From Gari tellinella (lineage: Eukaryota > Mollusca > Bivalvia > Cardiida > Psammobiidae), in the NCBI GenBank assembly GCA_922989275.2, contig OV277870.1, forward strand, positions 39,304,356 to 39,368,355: DNA of 64,000 nt, read 5' to 3'. The notes beneath the pieces were generated by a model. That model was not told the DNA's origin and did no database searches. It worked only from the letters and a program-made list of their open reading frames with translations. A program made the position numbers and the translations under genes. This document shows positions 1 through 11,007 of this stretch, one piece after another; the stretch's first letter is position 1; each line of letters begins with the position of its first letter.

Positions 1-714
1 AATAATCTATTGTTCTATATATCAAACTTCATTCATAGAGTTTCTTGAAACAAACTATAGCATACACAAATGTACAGATTCAACAGTCTGCTGTTACTTC
101 ACTCTTGTAAATAATGATGAAACCACACGATTGTGTTTAACTCACTTGAGGCCATTTATATATAATATTGCTTTTGATGTATGGTAAAAGTGTACAAATA
201 GTTAACAATTAAAACAAATTGGTAGTAAACAATTACAAAACACCTAGCTTCCTCTGTATATCTATAAAAAGATTTCAGATGTCATCTTAAAATAGAATCA
301 TAATTGCATCAGCCCAGTGTAGTAAACAGTCTGGTCTGTGTCTCTAAATTTTACACTCACAATCCATATCTGGGAAAACTGTAATTGGACATAGACCAGC
401 CTACAGGGCTCCAGATAAGAGGGAGTAAACTAAACACATCACATTTATTCACTCCTTTCAGCACCAAACCCTATGGTGTTACCACTCATTTTGATTGTCT
501 CGAAGAGACAATTCAAATGTATAGTGACACCACAGGGTTTAATGCACAAATAAAGATTTTAAGTTTTGAAATAATTCCCTTATCTGGAGCCCTGGCTACT
601 ATCCAATCAGACTATTCAGTTTCAACAGGTGCTCTCAATTCTAAATTTCTGATCAAATATAATTGGTTAAAATGTGTGGCCGAATAGAAAGTGTGGCTAA
701 ATAGAAACCAGACA
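1..714. other. No recognised gene
   Basis: AT-rich DNA. An open frame of 100 codons (385-687) has no recognisable motif and is probably chance. Confidence 0.6.
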
Positions 715-904
715 GCTCCGCCGAAAAATCAATAATAACATCAGATCTGAACAAAAATCAATCGTTGTCAAAAATGTATGATAAGAAAGCTGAATATAAA
801 AGTGTATTACTATAGTGTCCAATAGAACTAATGTTATTGTTCGGAAACTAGCTATTTTGTAAAATTCTAAGTAGATCTATGTAAAAGGGAATAACTACTA
901 AAAC

Positions 905-1690
905 AAGGGCCACCATGGCCCTAAATCGCTCACCTGGTACACCATGTAAAACATGACCTATAGTGACCTAGATTACGATTGGACATGATCCACAATCAAC
1001 TTTTAGAGTGTTAACAAGATTTTTCTTTGATTTGACCTAGTTTCTGACCAGGAACAATCCACATTTGATTTTGACCTAGATTTGATGTAGGCAAACATTC
1101 TGGCAATATTTCATTCAGATCTAATGACATTTGTAGCCTCTGGAGGGTTAACAATGTTTTTCTTTGATTTCACTTATGGACCTAGATTTTGATCCGACAT
1201 GACCCATATTCTAACTTGACCTAGATATACATTAGGCAAACAATCTGACCTGGATGCATTAAAATCCAATGAGATTTGTAGCCTCTAGAGTGTTATCAAG
1301 GTTTTTCTATGATTTGACCTAGTGACCTAGTTTTTGACCGGGCATAATCTATATTCAAACTTGACCTAGATATCAATGAGGCAAACATTTTGACCAAGTT
1401 TCATTAAGATCCAATAAGATTTGTAGCCTCTAAAGTGTTAACAAATTTTATCTATGATTTGACCTAGTGACCTAGTTTTTGACCCGACATGACCCACATT
1501 CCAAGTTGACCTAGATTTCTCCAAGACAAACATTGTCATCAAGTTTCATGAAGATCCGATGAAATTTGTAGCCGCTAGAGTGTTAACGAACCAATTGTGA
1601 ACGGACGGACGGACAGACAGACAGACGACGGACGACAGACATCCAGCGATCCTAAAAGCTCACATTGGCACTTCGTGCCAGGTGAGCTAA
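905..1690 (+). repeat. Tandem array with CTCACCTGG ends and GGAC tail
   Basis: About five degenerate units of about 150 bp built on TTTGACCTAGTGACCTAGTT and ATTTGTAGCCTCTAGAGTGT. It starts CCACCATGGCCCTAAATCGC then TCACCTGGTAC and ends with (GGAC)n, then GGCACTTCGTGCCAGGTGAG. The first and last about 12 bases are inverted repeats (GCTCACCTGG / CCAGGTGAGC). Confidence 0.7.
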
Positions 1691-1839
1691 AAATCATCAA
1701 ACCAGAACCAAACTCAATATTCCGTGTATTACCTGTATGATGAGAAAGCTTACTATGAAATTTGGTAACAATATGTCAAAAGGAACTAATGTTATTGTCT
1801 GGAAACAAGCTATTCTTCTTCTTCTTCTTCTTCTTCTGT

Positions 1840-2281
1840 TGATGTGCAGGGCCGCTCTAAGAAAGCTTGTTGTTTCTGCTACGGTTTATAGTCCCGCATA
1901 AGCTTTATCAGATGCGTCATCCCATTGTCTCAGGATTGGGACACTTTAAGAAAGCTAAGCATTCTCGCACATTTATATAAATTAAAATCAGGATTAAATC
2001 ATCTTTCTATTTATATTTATATTTTCTTCTACGCCATAAATTCTGATGATTATGAGAAGGGGCACTTTTTAGGTGCACCAATGGGACTGTACCCGGTCAC
2101 TTTATCACTTTATCCTGACACCGACGAACCAGTCGTAATACTAACCCGAAATCCTGAGCGCCAAGGAGGGAAGCAATTACTACCAATTTTCAAGTCTTTG
2201 GTTTGACCCGGCCGGGGATTGAACCCGCAACCTCCCGCACTGCCAGCGGACGCTCTACTTCTGAGCCACGCAGCCGGCTGG
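1840..2281 (-). mobile_element. tRNA-derived SINE (minus strand)
   Basis: The minus-strand head is at about 2201-2280: GTGGCTCAGAAGTAGAGCG (A box) and GCGGGTTCAATCCCCGG (B box). The body extends to about 1840. A (TTC)n run lies at 1815-1836. Confidence 0.6.
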
Positions 2282-2284
2282 TAT

Positions 2285-2530
2285 ATTTACAAATGGACAG
2301 CCACGATCCCAGACTTGAAGGTCTCCAAGCTGGGCGCTGTCACAAGGCTGGTTGGAAGGTCTCTCCAGATCTCAGCTGAGGTGGGGAAGAATGACTTCAA
2401 CATTGCAGTGATCCTGAAGAAGGGCTGGATGAATCGTAGACCGTGGCCTCTTGTAGTCACTCCTCGACGGTGGAGGTAGGAAGGCATGTCGATTGCTACG
2501 AGTCCGTTCACGACTCTATAAAACATCACT
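2285..2530 (-). pseudogene. LINE reverse transcriptase C-terminal fragment
   Basis: On the minus strand it reads KSFFPTSAEIWRDLPTSLVT then APSLETFKS, the C-terminal motif of CR1/L2-group RTs (compare NNWNSLPEHVVTAPSVNAFKS at 8046-8110). Only about 80 residues remain. It abuts a SINE head at 2201-2280. Confidence 0.6.
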
Positions 2531-2549
2531 GCTTTGGCCTGCTGCCGGC

Positions 2550-3300
2550 GCTGTTGATCTACCCCAAAACCAGTTTCATCAGTAAATTAGCATAACTCCA
2601 GCAAAATCCATGAACCGAATTCAAAATCAGTAGACATCTTCCTTGTATATAAGTAAGCTACATATGAAATTTGGCTACAAAAGGTATAAAAAAAAAACCA
2701 ACTGAACTTGTAGTCTTTAAACGTGATTCTTTTTACAAATTTATATTAAATATTAAAGGGGCATAACTCCAGATAAAATAATCCGACCGAAAACAAAATT
2801 AGATTTTCCCCCAGGTATATTGAGAAAGCTAAATATGAAATTTGATTACAATAGGCCAAATGAAACTAAAATTATTTACAGAAAACAATCGGGTTTTTTA
2901 ATGTGTGAAGTGGGATAACTCTGAAAATACTGAGATACAAAAACACCTGTAATATATGTAAAGTCGCTTTACTCCCTGTATGACAATGTCAAATTTGACA
3001 GGAATTGAACATATAACCAAAAAGTTATGTTGGGCTTTTAAAAATTGCCAATATTTGACAACAAAGGGACACAACTCTTACAAAACTAGTTGCAAACGTC
3101 TGAAAAGCGAACTCGTCTAAGCTATTGTGGTAAGAAATATTAAATTGGTCAAAAAATGAAGGCTAGGAAACGCTAACAAGGTAATCTAACGAACGGCCGT
3201 AGAGCGCAGAGTATACCAAAATACAACCCACTTTCACGGGCGTAAAGAAAATACCACTAGAAAGAAGAGGGCCTGGTCCTGATATCACCCATATATTGTA
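2550..3300. repeat. Degenerate array of a 'gcataactcc / tatgaaatttgg' unit with reversed tail
   Basis: Units of about 165 bp containing GGGGCATAACTCCAG and TATGAAATTTG, also seen at about 715-900 and 1690-1810, so the array was split by the 905-1690 repeat and the SINE. It ends 3170-3300 with the block ACGGCCGTAGAGCGCAGAGT, which is found inverted at 59315-59340. Confidence 0.6.
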
Positions 3301-4370
3301 ATGAAACCTGATAGTTTTGCCTTCGAGTTGCACCTAAGATCATAAAAAAGTTTAATTAATCTATATCCATTCAAATTTATATAGACATTAGAGTGTAAAC
3401 ATTATGCTAAAATAAAGCATTTGCTGGCATATCCGAGTAAATCAAGGACATATTACTCGATATTGACACATTGACCTGATTTCAGCAATACATGAAATTG
3501 CGTTTTTACCAGAAGTTATATACATTGTGAGCAAGTATAATCCGACTCCATTTACCACTGTAGTTGCTAGAGTAAACACTGTTAAATATGGTATTTTCAA
3601 CACAGCATGGGCAGATAACTTTTGACCAATTTAATCGACTTCACAAATAATTAAACACTTTCGTGGATTTATAGCTATATATAGTTAAACAAAGTTTTAT
3701 TAAAATCCATTTAAATCTGTAGGTCTACACAACAGCGTAAACAGTACTGAAATAACGTATTTTCTAGCATTCCTAAGTAGGCCTACATCAAGGGCAGATA
3801 ACTCATGAAAAAACCTACAGAGTACTTGAACTCCTTCAAGAACTTATACAATGTAGGGTCGGTGGTCCAGTGGTAGGGCGTTCGCCTAGGAAGCAAGAGG
3901 TTCCTGGTTCGAGCCCTGTCAGGATCACTGAAATTTTTCTGAGCCAAAAATTAACCCTACATTGCTCCACTTCACCCAGGTGATTTAAATGTGTACCTGA
4001 GAGGGAAATAAGTCAATGTGTCATGACTGCTAGTAGCGCCGACTTGTGACTCGATGATCAGGGAGGTAAATGTAAAAATCGGCAGAATATATATATAATA
4101 GCAGACTTTATAAACTCCACCTTTACCTTTTTACTTGTATACATTGTGTGAAAGCATAGTTAAAATCCATTGGGAACTGAACTTGAAACTGGGTTCAGTT
4201 TCAGAGAACTGAAGTTGCTAGAAGGTAAACATTGTAAGATGGCAGTTTTAACCAATCAAGGACAGAGAACGCTAGAACTATTAGTCCATTTCCAATCATA
4301 ATAAAAATCACCCGAGTACTGATAGTATATACAATCTGAGCAATTTTGAGGAGGATTGGAGAAAAGTTGT
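3300..4370. repeat. Degenerate array of about 180-200 bp units
   Basis: Recurrent GCTAGAGTAAACA...TATTTT...GGGCAGATAACT at about 3385, 3568, 3735 and 4215, interrupted by the SINE at 3855-4085. No gene. Confidence 0.55.
3855..4085 (+). mobile_element. tRNA-derived SINE
   Basis: Head GGTCGGTGGTCCAGTGGTAG (A box) and TGGTTCGAGCCC (B box). The body has CACCCAGGTGATTTAAATGT and GACTCGATGATCAGGGAGGT, matching the SINE at 29861. It is inserted in a degenerate tandem array (3300-4370). Confidence 0.7.
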
Positions 4371-4414
4371 GACCTCTAGAGAGTATTGAAGTAGTAAGCG
4401 AATATAAAGATTCA

Positions 4415-5235
4415 GTGTGGGTATCTATTCGCCTATTGAACAATGACAAATTATTAGTAGGATGTATATACAGAAGCCCAAACATAAACTCAATTGACAA
4501 TGTAAAAAGAATACTTCATCTCCTTAACACTGTATACACAAGTGATCATTCCCATATACTGACAATGGGAGACTTCAATTTCCCCCCGGATAGATTGGGA
4601 GAACGAAACAATAAGTAGTAGTGGAAATAACTTAGAAAATGTCTTCCTAGAAGGAATCAAAGATCTTTACCTATATCAACATGAAAACCAAAATACTAGA
4701 ATTAGGTTAAACCAAAAACCATCACTAATTGACTTAATATTTACCAATGAAGAAAACATAGAGTATCAACAACATCTAGGAAAAAGTGACCATTTAAAAA
4801 TAAAATTCAACTTTAACTGCTATATAAATACAAATAGTAATAATAAAATGAGGTACGTATACCAAAAGGCAAACTACCTAGAAATTAATAAGGAACTCCA
4901 TGACACTCAATGGGACGTTTTTGTAGGTATTGGAATCCAAAATGCATGGGACACCTTCACAGAGAAATTAAATATTATAATGGAAAAGCACATACCAAGG
5001 AGTGCAGGTGTAACAGGCAAGAAAAGAAACACATGTGTGGACAAACGTGCACGTGATGCAATAAGATCAAAAAGATCAAAATGGATTAAATACACTAAGT
5101 GTAAAAACTTGACAACATTCAATTACTACAAAATAGCTAGAAATCAAGTTACTTATGAAATTAGAAGGTCACACAAAGAATATGAAAAATGTTTGGCTGA
5201 TAATATTAGGGAAAACCCAAAAATTGTTTGGAAAT
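4415..5235 (+). pseudogene. LINE ORF2 endonuclease and linker region
   Basis: Endonuclease/exonuclease/phosphatase-fold fragment with GDFN and SDH motifs, followed by the alpha-helical linker before RT (AWDTFTEKLNIIMEKHIPR). It is broken by a shift between GDFNFPPD (4618 frame) and the frame reading SGNNLENVFLEGIKDLYLYQ. Confidence 0.75.
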
Positions 5236-5236
5236 A

Positions 5237-6101
5237 CAGTCGAACCTGTCTTAGTGACCGTCTGTTTTAAGAGACTACCTGTCATATGTGACCTTACTTG
5301 AGGCCCCAACAGTTTTTACTATATACTGAACCTGAATTAAGAGACTACCTGTCTTATGTGACAAGTGACCATGAAATGTGACTACCTTCGGCAATTATCA
5401 CCCTGTATTTAAAGACTTTAAGGTAGTGTTTTAACACTTTCTAGCACATGGTCAAACATTTATGGTTAAACAATTAGTTATTTGAGGTGTGACATTAACA
5501 CATTTGAGTGTTTACTTAAGAGTCATTGTAGCAAATAAATTGAAATGGGTTTATATACTAGTGATAGAGCTCTATGATCTTGTTAAATGTGTGTAAATTG
5601 TAAATACATGTATGAATTTAAGCCTAATCAGTTATTAAATTATACATTTCTAATTTTTAAAAAAAAGTCATTTAAACACCATACTGTAACTTTGTATCCA
5701 TAAAATTAATGAGCTTCTATTATTACTTTACTAAATATCTTCTGAACTATTGTATAGCACATGTATCAAAGTATGCATAAACCATACTTGTCACATTTGC
5801 TTCAAGCTTACAATTAGGTAATACATGTTAGTGTTTGTTGAAAATGAGTTTCATAAACAAATTATGTTTTTCAAATGCATTTAAGTTACAGATTACTTCA
5901 AATGTATTCAATTCATAGTTTATTACTTAATTCAAATTATTCCATTTATTATTTACTGAATAATAAATAGCTATTACATATATGCAGATGTTCATAATAC
6001 ATTGCACTACATCAAAAGTGTGTCTGTTTTAAGAGACTACCTGTCATATGTGACCTTCTTTGCGAACTCCCATGGAAGGTCTCTTAATACAGGTTTGACT
6101 G
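5237..6101. mobile_element. 865-bp non-autonomous TA-flanked DNA element, copy 1
   Basis: Ends CAGTCGAACCTG and CAGGTTTGACTG are inverted repeats, flanked by TA at 5235-5236 and 6102-6103. Removing the element plus one TA restores the LINE reading frame (KYVRN), which fixes the insertion site. The sub-terminal block TCTGTTTTAAGAGACTACCT is repeated near both ends. There is no ORF. The TA duplication fits the Tc1/mariner type. Confidence 0.8.
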
Positions 6102-6103
6102 TA

Positions 6104-6672
6104 TGTACGAAATAACACAAAGACCAGTATTGGTGTAAGTAAAATCACTAATCCAGATGGTAGCATAACATCAAATGACAAAGAAACTGCAATCGCCCTA
6201 AATGATTTTTTTCTGAATCAAGAAGATATTCCAGAATTTGATGATAGAACAGATGAGTATGTAGAGACAGTAAATATTACCATAGAAAACATTACAAAAA
6301 TTCTACATAATCTCAAAACATCAAAATCACCAGGACCAGATAATCTTCACCCACTATTATTAAAGGAATGTGCTGAAGAACTAAAACATCCAATAAGGGA
6401 AATATGTAACAAATCCATAGAAGAAGGTAAATTACCAAACCAGTGGAAAGAAGCCAGCGTAACCCCGATATACAAAGCTGGCCAAAAAAAACAAAGCTGC
6501 GAACTATAGACCCATTAGCGTGACACGTCTGTGCTGTAGGGTTATGGAAAAATAATAAGAGATGTACTGGTAGATCATCTAGAAAAAAAATTGCTTAATC
6601 ATCGAGGTCCAACATGGTTTTAGAAAAAAACACTCGTGTGTAAAACAATTACTTGAACGTATGGAAGACAGC
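6104..6672 (+). pseudogene. LINE reverse transcriptase N-terminal part
   Basis: Reads LHNLKTSKSPGPDNLHPLLL, KLPNQWKEASVTPIYKAGQK and, with frame breaks, HRGPTWF, matching RT blocks 0-2 of the CR1 group. It ends where the array at 6680-7435 begins. Confidence 0.72.
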
Positions 6673-6679
6673 CATGAGA

Positions 6680-7435
6680 TCGATTACTTTGAAATGTAAT
6701 CGGTTACTTTCGATTACGATTACAGCAAATGCGATTACGATTAATGCAAAAGTTATAGCCAAGGTTAAGGTTTTTGGTTAAAGTTTGATTAAATAGGTCA
6801 AAGGTGAAGGTGAAGGTCACAAGGTCAAAGATGTTGGTATAGTTGGAAAGGTCTTGACACAAGAAATATGCATACTAAATATGAAAGCCCTGGGCCAACA
6901 GGTGCAAAAGTTAAAGCCATTTAAAGATTTTTACAAAAGTAGGTCAAATGTCAAGGTCAAGGTTACAAGGTCAAAAAGTTTTGTATGGATGGAAAGGTCT
7001 TGCAATGAGAAATACACATGCCAAGTATAAAAGTCCCAGGTTCAAAAATGCAAAAGTTATAACCAAGGTTAAGGTTTTTGGTTAAAGTTTGATTAAATAG
7101 GTCAAAGGTGAAGGTCAAGGTCACATGGTCAAAGATGTTGGTATGGTTGGAAAGATCTTGACACAAGAAATATACATACAAAATATGAAAGCCCTGAGCC
7201 AACTGGTGCAAATGTTATAGCCATTTAAAGAATTTTACAAAAGTAGGTCAAATGTCAAGGTCAAGGTCACAAGGTCAAAAAGTTTTGTATGGTTGGAAAT
7301 GTCTTGATACAGGGAAGACACATGCCAAATATAAAATACATATGTACAAAAATGCAAGAGTTATAGCCAAGGTTAAGGTTTTTGACACAGACAGACGGAC
7401 GGACAGACAAACATACATAACAAAAACTATATGCC
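6680..7435 (+). repeat. Array of AAGGTCAAGGTCA units with GACGGACG tail, inside a LINE
   Basis: Two to three units of about 300 bp (AAAGTTATAGCCAAGGTTAA; AAATGTCAAGGTCAAGGTCA), preceded by CGATTACGATTAC and ended by ACAGACAGACGGACGGACAG. It replaces the RT core of the LINE at 4370-8210. Confidence 0.7.
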
Positions 7436-7444
7436 CCCGAATCG

Positions 7445-8170
7445 TAAAACTATGCACTTAGGAAGGTCAGAACCAGATGAGTACTATATTAAAACCAAAG
7501 GCAATATAGAAGAGATATGTAATGTCCAAGAGGATATTAGGGGTAAAATTTGACTGTGAACTCAAATTCAGACAACATATTGGAGAAAAAGTTAAATTGG
7601 CTAACAGAAATCTAGGTTTAATTTGTAAAACCTTTTCATATATGACATAATCAATGTTCTTAAATCTATACAAAGCTTTAGTCAGGCCGCATGTCGAGTA
7701 CGCCACACAGATATGGTTTCCAAGGTATAATAGAGACCAGACTGCAATCGAAAATGTACAACGAAGGGCCACCAAAATGGTACAGGGTATTTGACATATG
7801 TCCTATGGTGAAAGATTAAGAAAGCTTGGACTGCCAAGTCTGGAATATCGCAGAGAGAGAGCAGACATGATCCAGGTGTACAGCATCTACTCAGGTTATG
7901 ATAGCATTAATACTGAACCTCTTCTATCCAAAACCTAGTACAGAGGGGGTAGGTTATCAATTGCCAAGAAACAACTCCAAAAAGATTTACAAACGTACAG
8001 TAAGAACATATCTGAGGAGAAACGTGTTCAGTCAGATGGTGGTGAACAACTGGAATAGTTTGCCAGAGCATGTAGTCACTGCACCCTCTGTTAATGCATT
8101 TAAAAGCAGGCTTAATAACCACTGGGTAGGGGGTTCCAAGTTTAACCCGGTCTGCTACCACAAAAAGTGA
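7445..8170 (+). pseudogene. LINE reverse transcriptase thumb and C-terminal tail
   Basis: Contains LVRPHVEYATQIWFPRYNRD, VQRRATKMVQ, LGLPSLEYRRERADMIQVYS and RNVFSQMVVNNWNSLPEHVV then TAPSVNAFKSRLNNHW, the standard C-terminal pattern of the CR1/L2 group. Several in-frame stops. Confidence 0.78.
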
Positions 8171-8210
8171 AGATACTATGTAGTAACTTAAATGTATTGT
8201 ATATAAAATT

Positions 8211-9040
8211 GCTTTATAATACTGCAAGAAATGTTTAATTTTATCAACTTGATATCAGCTTAATAGTAATAGTAAATTAAGCTGTATTGCGCATAACAGC
8301 GCCCTTACACACCGGAAGTGCTCGCGTCCGAATATAAAAGTTGAGATTATCAACAACATAAGAAGACATCAACTGTGAAAACAAATTCCAAAAGGGCCTA
8401 AGAAACTACGGTTTAACAACGATTTCAAGTTGTTACGGCCTCTACTTCAGATGTCAGTAAATACCAACAATGTTGACGACGCACGAGACACGCCGGACAT
8501 TCAAATATCACAAAATCTCAGCCGCCCCGATCTTTGCTCACGTGAGTTCAAAAGACTGTGGTAAAATGCCATTAAAATAGGGGTATGCCAGGATATATAA
8601 ATATACCAAAGGAGAACATGCAAGAGGTCCTAAATAACATATGAACTATTATGTATTTTAAAATGATTTATCAAGTTATATGTACTTATCAAGCAACATT
8701 TTGTGTAGTAGATGTGGTTTTACAGATAATTTAGAAAGGATGATTTATTTATTGAGAATGGTATCTCGAAGGTGTTTTTCCTTCGTAGTGATATTGACCT
8801 TCAGATGAAAATGTGTAGATATGTTTTGTATGAGACTTTAAATTGATATCTCAGTGTCAAAACTGGTGAGTTTTTAAAAAAAAAAATGTACAGAATATAA
8901 AAACGGACCTAATCGGTACGTACATGTATATATATATACCATCCGAACGCTACTTAATATTGAATGCAACCTTGATTTAAAATTAAAAAATAACGTTAAA
9001 ACTGTGAGCAACGTTCAGCATAAATATTTTCACGTTCATA
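8211..9040. other. No recognised gene
   Basis: AT-rich DNA between the LINE tail and the left inverted repeat of the zinc-finger element; short (TA)n at about 8927-8938. Confidence 0.55.
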
Positions 9041-9530
9041 GTAGACTCACTGGTATACATCCTACAGCGGAAGTTGCTCAAAAGTGATTCGGATTCCATA
9101 GTGAATTCAGGTAAACAATGTCAGGCCAGGTAAGAAATACGTCTATTACACAATTATTGCAACACATAAGTATTAAACATTTAATCGTTCCGAATCAGAA
9201 TTAATTTCTGCCTGTCGCAAACGAACCTCTTCTGTTACAAACGTCGAATGGTCCGTGAATTATGAGAGTTTAGTCTGCCCGATCACCAACAACGTGTGCC
9301 GAGTTTGCACAAATTGGCCGAATATGTGCATTATATAAATGTAAAGTGTAATTGTTTCTCCTCTACAGACAGATAGTAACTTTATGTATTAGGATTTTCT
9401 CCAAGTGTTAACGAAACAGTTGCACATTTTGTAAATTGGCCATTTCATTCTACCATCACTGTACTGCGTCTTATAAGCAGGTGACAGTTTACTGTACCGC
9501 TTCTTGCATTTCTACTGTACCGCATCTTGG
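9041..9530 (+). repeat. Left long inverted repeat of the zinc-finger element
   Basis: Begins around GTAGACTCACTGGTATACAT. It contains an ATG followed by a splice-donor-like GTAAG at about 9119-9135, and ends with three TACTGTACYGC-type repeats. Confidence 0.65.
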
Positions 9531-9917
9531 AAAATACAATCAGTAAATCTGAACGAAATGGATCGAAAATGAGACCTGGACCCGTATTCTGAAACATTCT
9601 ACGTATTTTCGCTAAGTAAAATTAGTGTCTAACCTTTCTTCTAAGAAAATATGTTTAGCTGAGGCTTTTGAGCCGACGTTTGTGTATAAGTGGCTTCGTG
9701 AAATTGGATCAACTTCGGGATGGAGTAACGTCACTACAAACGACTGAGGGTATTGAGACATTATTACCGACGGTCTTCATCGTGAAAACATGGAAAACAT
9801 TGATATCTATTCAACATCTATATTTGAGTAATACATGATCACTTTATGTACCAAAACTAGCGTAAGTACATCATTAGTTTCACAATTATAGCTACCTAAC
9901 GAACCGAATTTCAACGA

Positions 9918-10012
9918 AGTCGCCGTGGCTCAATGGTGAAAGAGTCGGACTAGCATGTCTTGGGTAGCAGGTTCGAAACCTACACATTACGATCATTTTT
10001 TAACGATTTTTT
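9918..10012 (+). mobile_element. tRNA-derived SINE head inside the zinc-finger element
   Basis: CGTGGCTCAATGGTGAAAG (A box) and CAGGTTCGAAACC (perfect B box), followed by T-rich DNA. There is no conserved body like that of the other SINEs, so it may be a short independent family. Confidence 0.55.
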
Positions 10013-10054
10013 CTAATAATCACCATTATCATTCATAGATTCGTTTATTAAATA

Positions 10055-10273
10055 CAAACCCTTTTACTGCCAAATTTTTATTGAGATCGTTTACCGTTTC
10101 ATTGTCGCCTGCTTCAATTATGTTGTCTGCAATATCGTTTCAAAGTTAATTTTTAAGCAATACGAGTGCCAAACAGATTGGATTATGATCAGACGCTGCA
10201 TAACGCAGAGTCTGATCAGGATCCAAACTGTTCGCAACACGCATTTAGGCGCCAATGAGAGTGAAAGGGTTAA
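10055..10273. mobile_element. TTAA-type MITE, copy 1
   Basis: Left ACCCTTTTACTGCC, right GAGAGTGAAAGGGTTAA. It shares TGTCGCCTGCTTCAATTATG and ATCGTTTCAAAGTTA blocks with 15144-15331. A piggyBac-like TTAA target is inferred. Confidence 0.55.
10169..10236. repeat. CAAACAG hairpin module
   Basis: CAAACAGATTGGAT...GATCAGACGCTGC / GCAGAGTCTGATCAGGATCC and AAACTG, inside the TTAA-type MITE at 10055-10273 and within the zinc-finger element. Confidence 0.7.
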
Positions 10274-10405
10274 ATCATGGTGAAAGAAAAGTAAGAGTTA
10301 CCAATAAGGTTTCCTTCTTATTGTCACCCCGCTTTAACACTTACTATACTAAGCGCGACTTAGTTAAAATTTACCAACGCGTCTCTGGACATATCCTGAA
10401 TTTCT

Positions 10406-11007
10406 GTGGACCAAGAGCAATTGTGCCCTGTTTGCAACTATAGCTCGCCGTATCCAAGGAATTTGAGACGGCACATGAAACGGCACAAGGAAGGGCCAGT
10501 TGCGGCAGGCACACCAGTAAAAAAGGCTAGATGTACCGACGAGAACAATGAACCGACCATATCGACATCAACTTTGATGTGTGACCAGTGTGTGAAGGCG
10601 TTCAAGTCAAGGTTTGGATTGTCTTTACACCGTAAAGACAATCATCTGAAAACATACAAGCACATCTGCCAGGTTTGCAATAAAGGCTTCAACCAAAGCT
10701 CACACTTTAAAGCACACTGTGCCAGCCATAATAAACTTGCTAATGAAAAGTGTTTATACTGCAAAACAACATTCACAGATCATGGATCTTTGACAAGACA
10801 TGTAAAACATGCGAACTTGCCCCAGGTACAGATTCAAAGAGGTACGTCTGCAACGACTGCTCCCGCTCATTTCTTACAAAAGATGCCCTGTCCCAGCACA
10901 GGAGGGGAATGCATGAGCAGCAGCGATACATGTGTGACAAATGTGGGAACCGCTATTCATGGAGGTCAAGTCTGGCTTTCCACAAGAAAAAGCTCCACGG
11001 ACAATGA
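10406..11007 (+). pseudogene. C2H2 zinc-finger protein with six fingers, one frameshift
   Basis: Six C2H2 fingers, each CxxC-x12-Hx3-5H. Fingers 1-4 are in one frame: CPVCNYSSPYPRNLRRHMKR-H, CDQCVKAFKSRFGLSLHRKD-NH, CQVCNKGFNQSSHFKAHCAS-H, CLYCKTTFTDHGSLTRHVKH. Fingers 5-6 are in the next frame: CNDCSRSFLTKDALSQHRRG-MH and CDKCGNRYSWRSSLAFHKKK-LH, ending LHGQ and a stop at about 11005-11007. The frame changes within about 10803-10850, so this is either a pseudogene or a one-base sequence error. There is no upstream ATG in the finger frame; a GTG at 10406 only marks the open frame. An upstream mini-exon ATGTCAGGCCAG|gtaag at 9118-9133 could supply the start (acceptor AG at 10416-10417, phase 0). 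A nucleic-acid-binding role is likely. The gene lies between long inverted repeats (9041-9530 and 11351-11830). Confidence 0.7.

Larger units (their letters stand above)
4370..8210 (+). mobile_element. CR1/L2-like non-LTR retrotransposon, decayed and interrupted
   Basis: The endonuclease portion (about 4370-4830) shows GCIYRSPN, TMGDFNFP and SDHLKIKF, with a frameshift near 4590. The linker and N-terminal RT region (4848-5235) has KANYLEINKELHDTQWDVF. An 865-bp TA-flanked DNA element sits at 5237-6101, after which the same frame resumes (KYVRNNTKTSIGVSKITNPD) and runs into SKSPGPDNLHPLLLKECAEE. From about 6672 to 7440 the RT core, including its YxDD box, is replaced by a repeat array. The C-terminal tail resumes at about 7445 (MHLGRSEPDEYY, RPHVEYATQIWF, VQRRATKMVQG) and ends with NVFSQMVVNNWNSLPEHVVT at 8020-8170. 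The order of domains identifies a jockey/CR1/L2-group ORF2. It is non-functional. Confidence 0.8.

Noticed and set aside
385..687. 100-codon open frame
   Set aside because: No signal peptide, domain or splice context; composition is as in the surrounding AT-rich DNA.
3855..3930. Possible tRNA genes (3855, 9918, 29861, 36511, 59347, and minus-strand 2201-2280 and 56766-56842)
   Set aside because: A and B boxes are present but the cloverleaf is poor and they continue into SINE bodies with tails; they are SINE heads.
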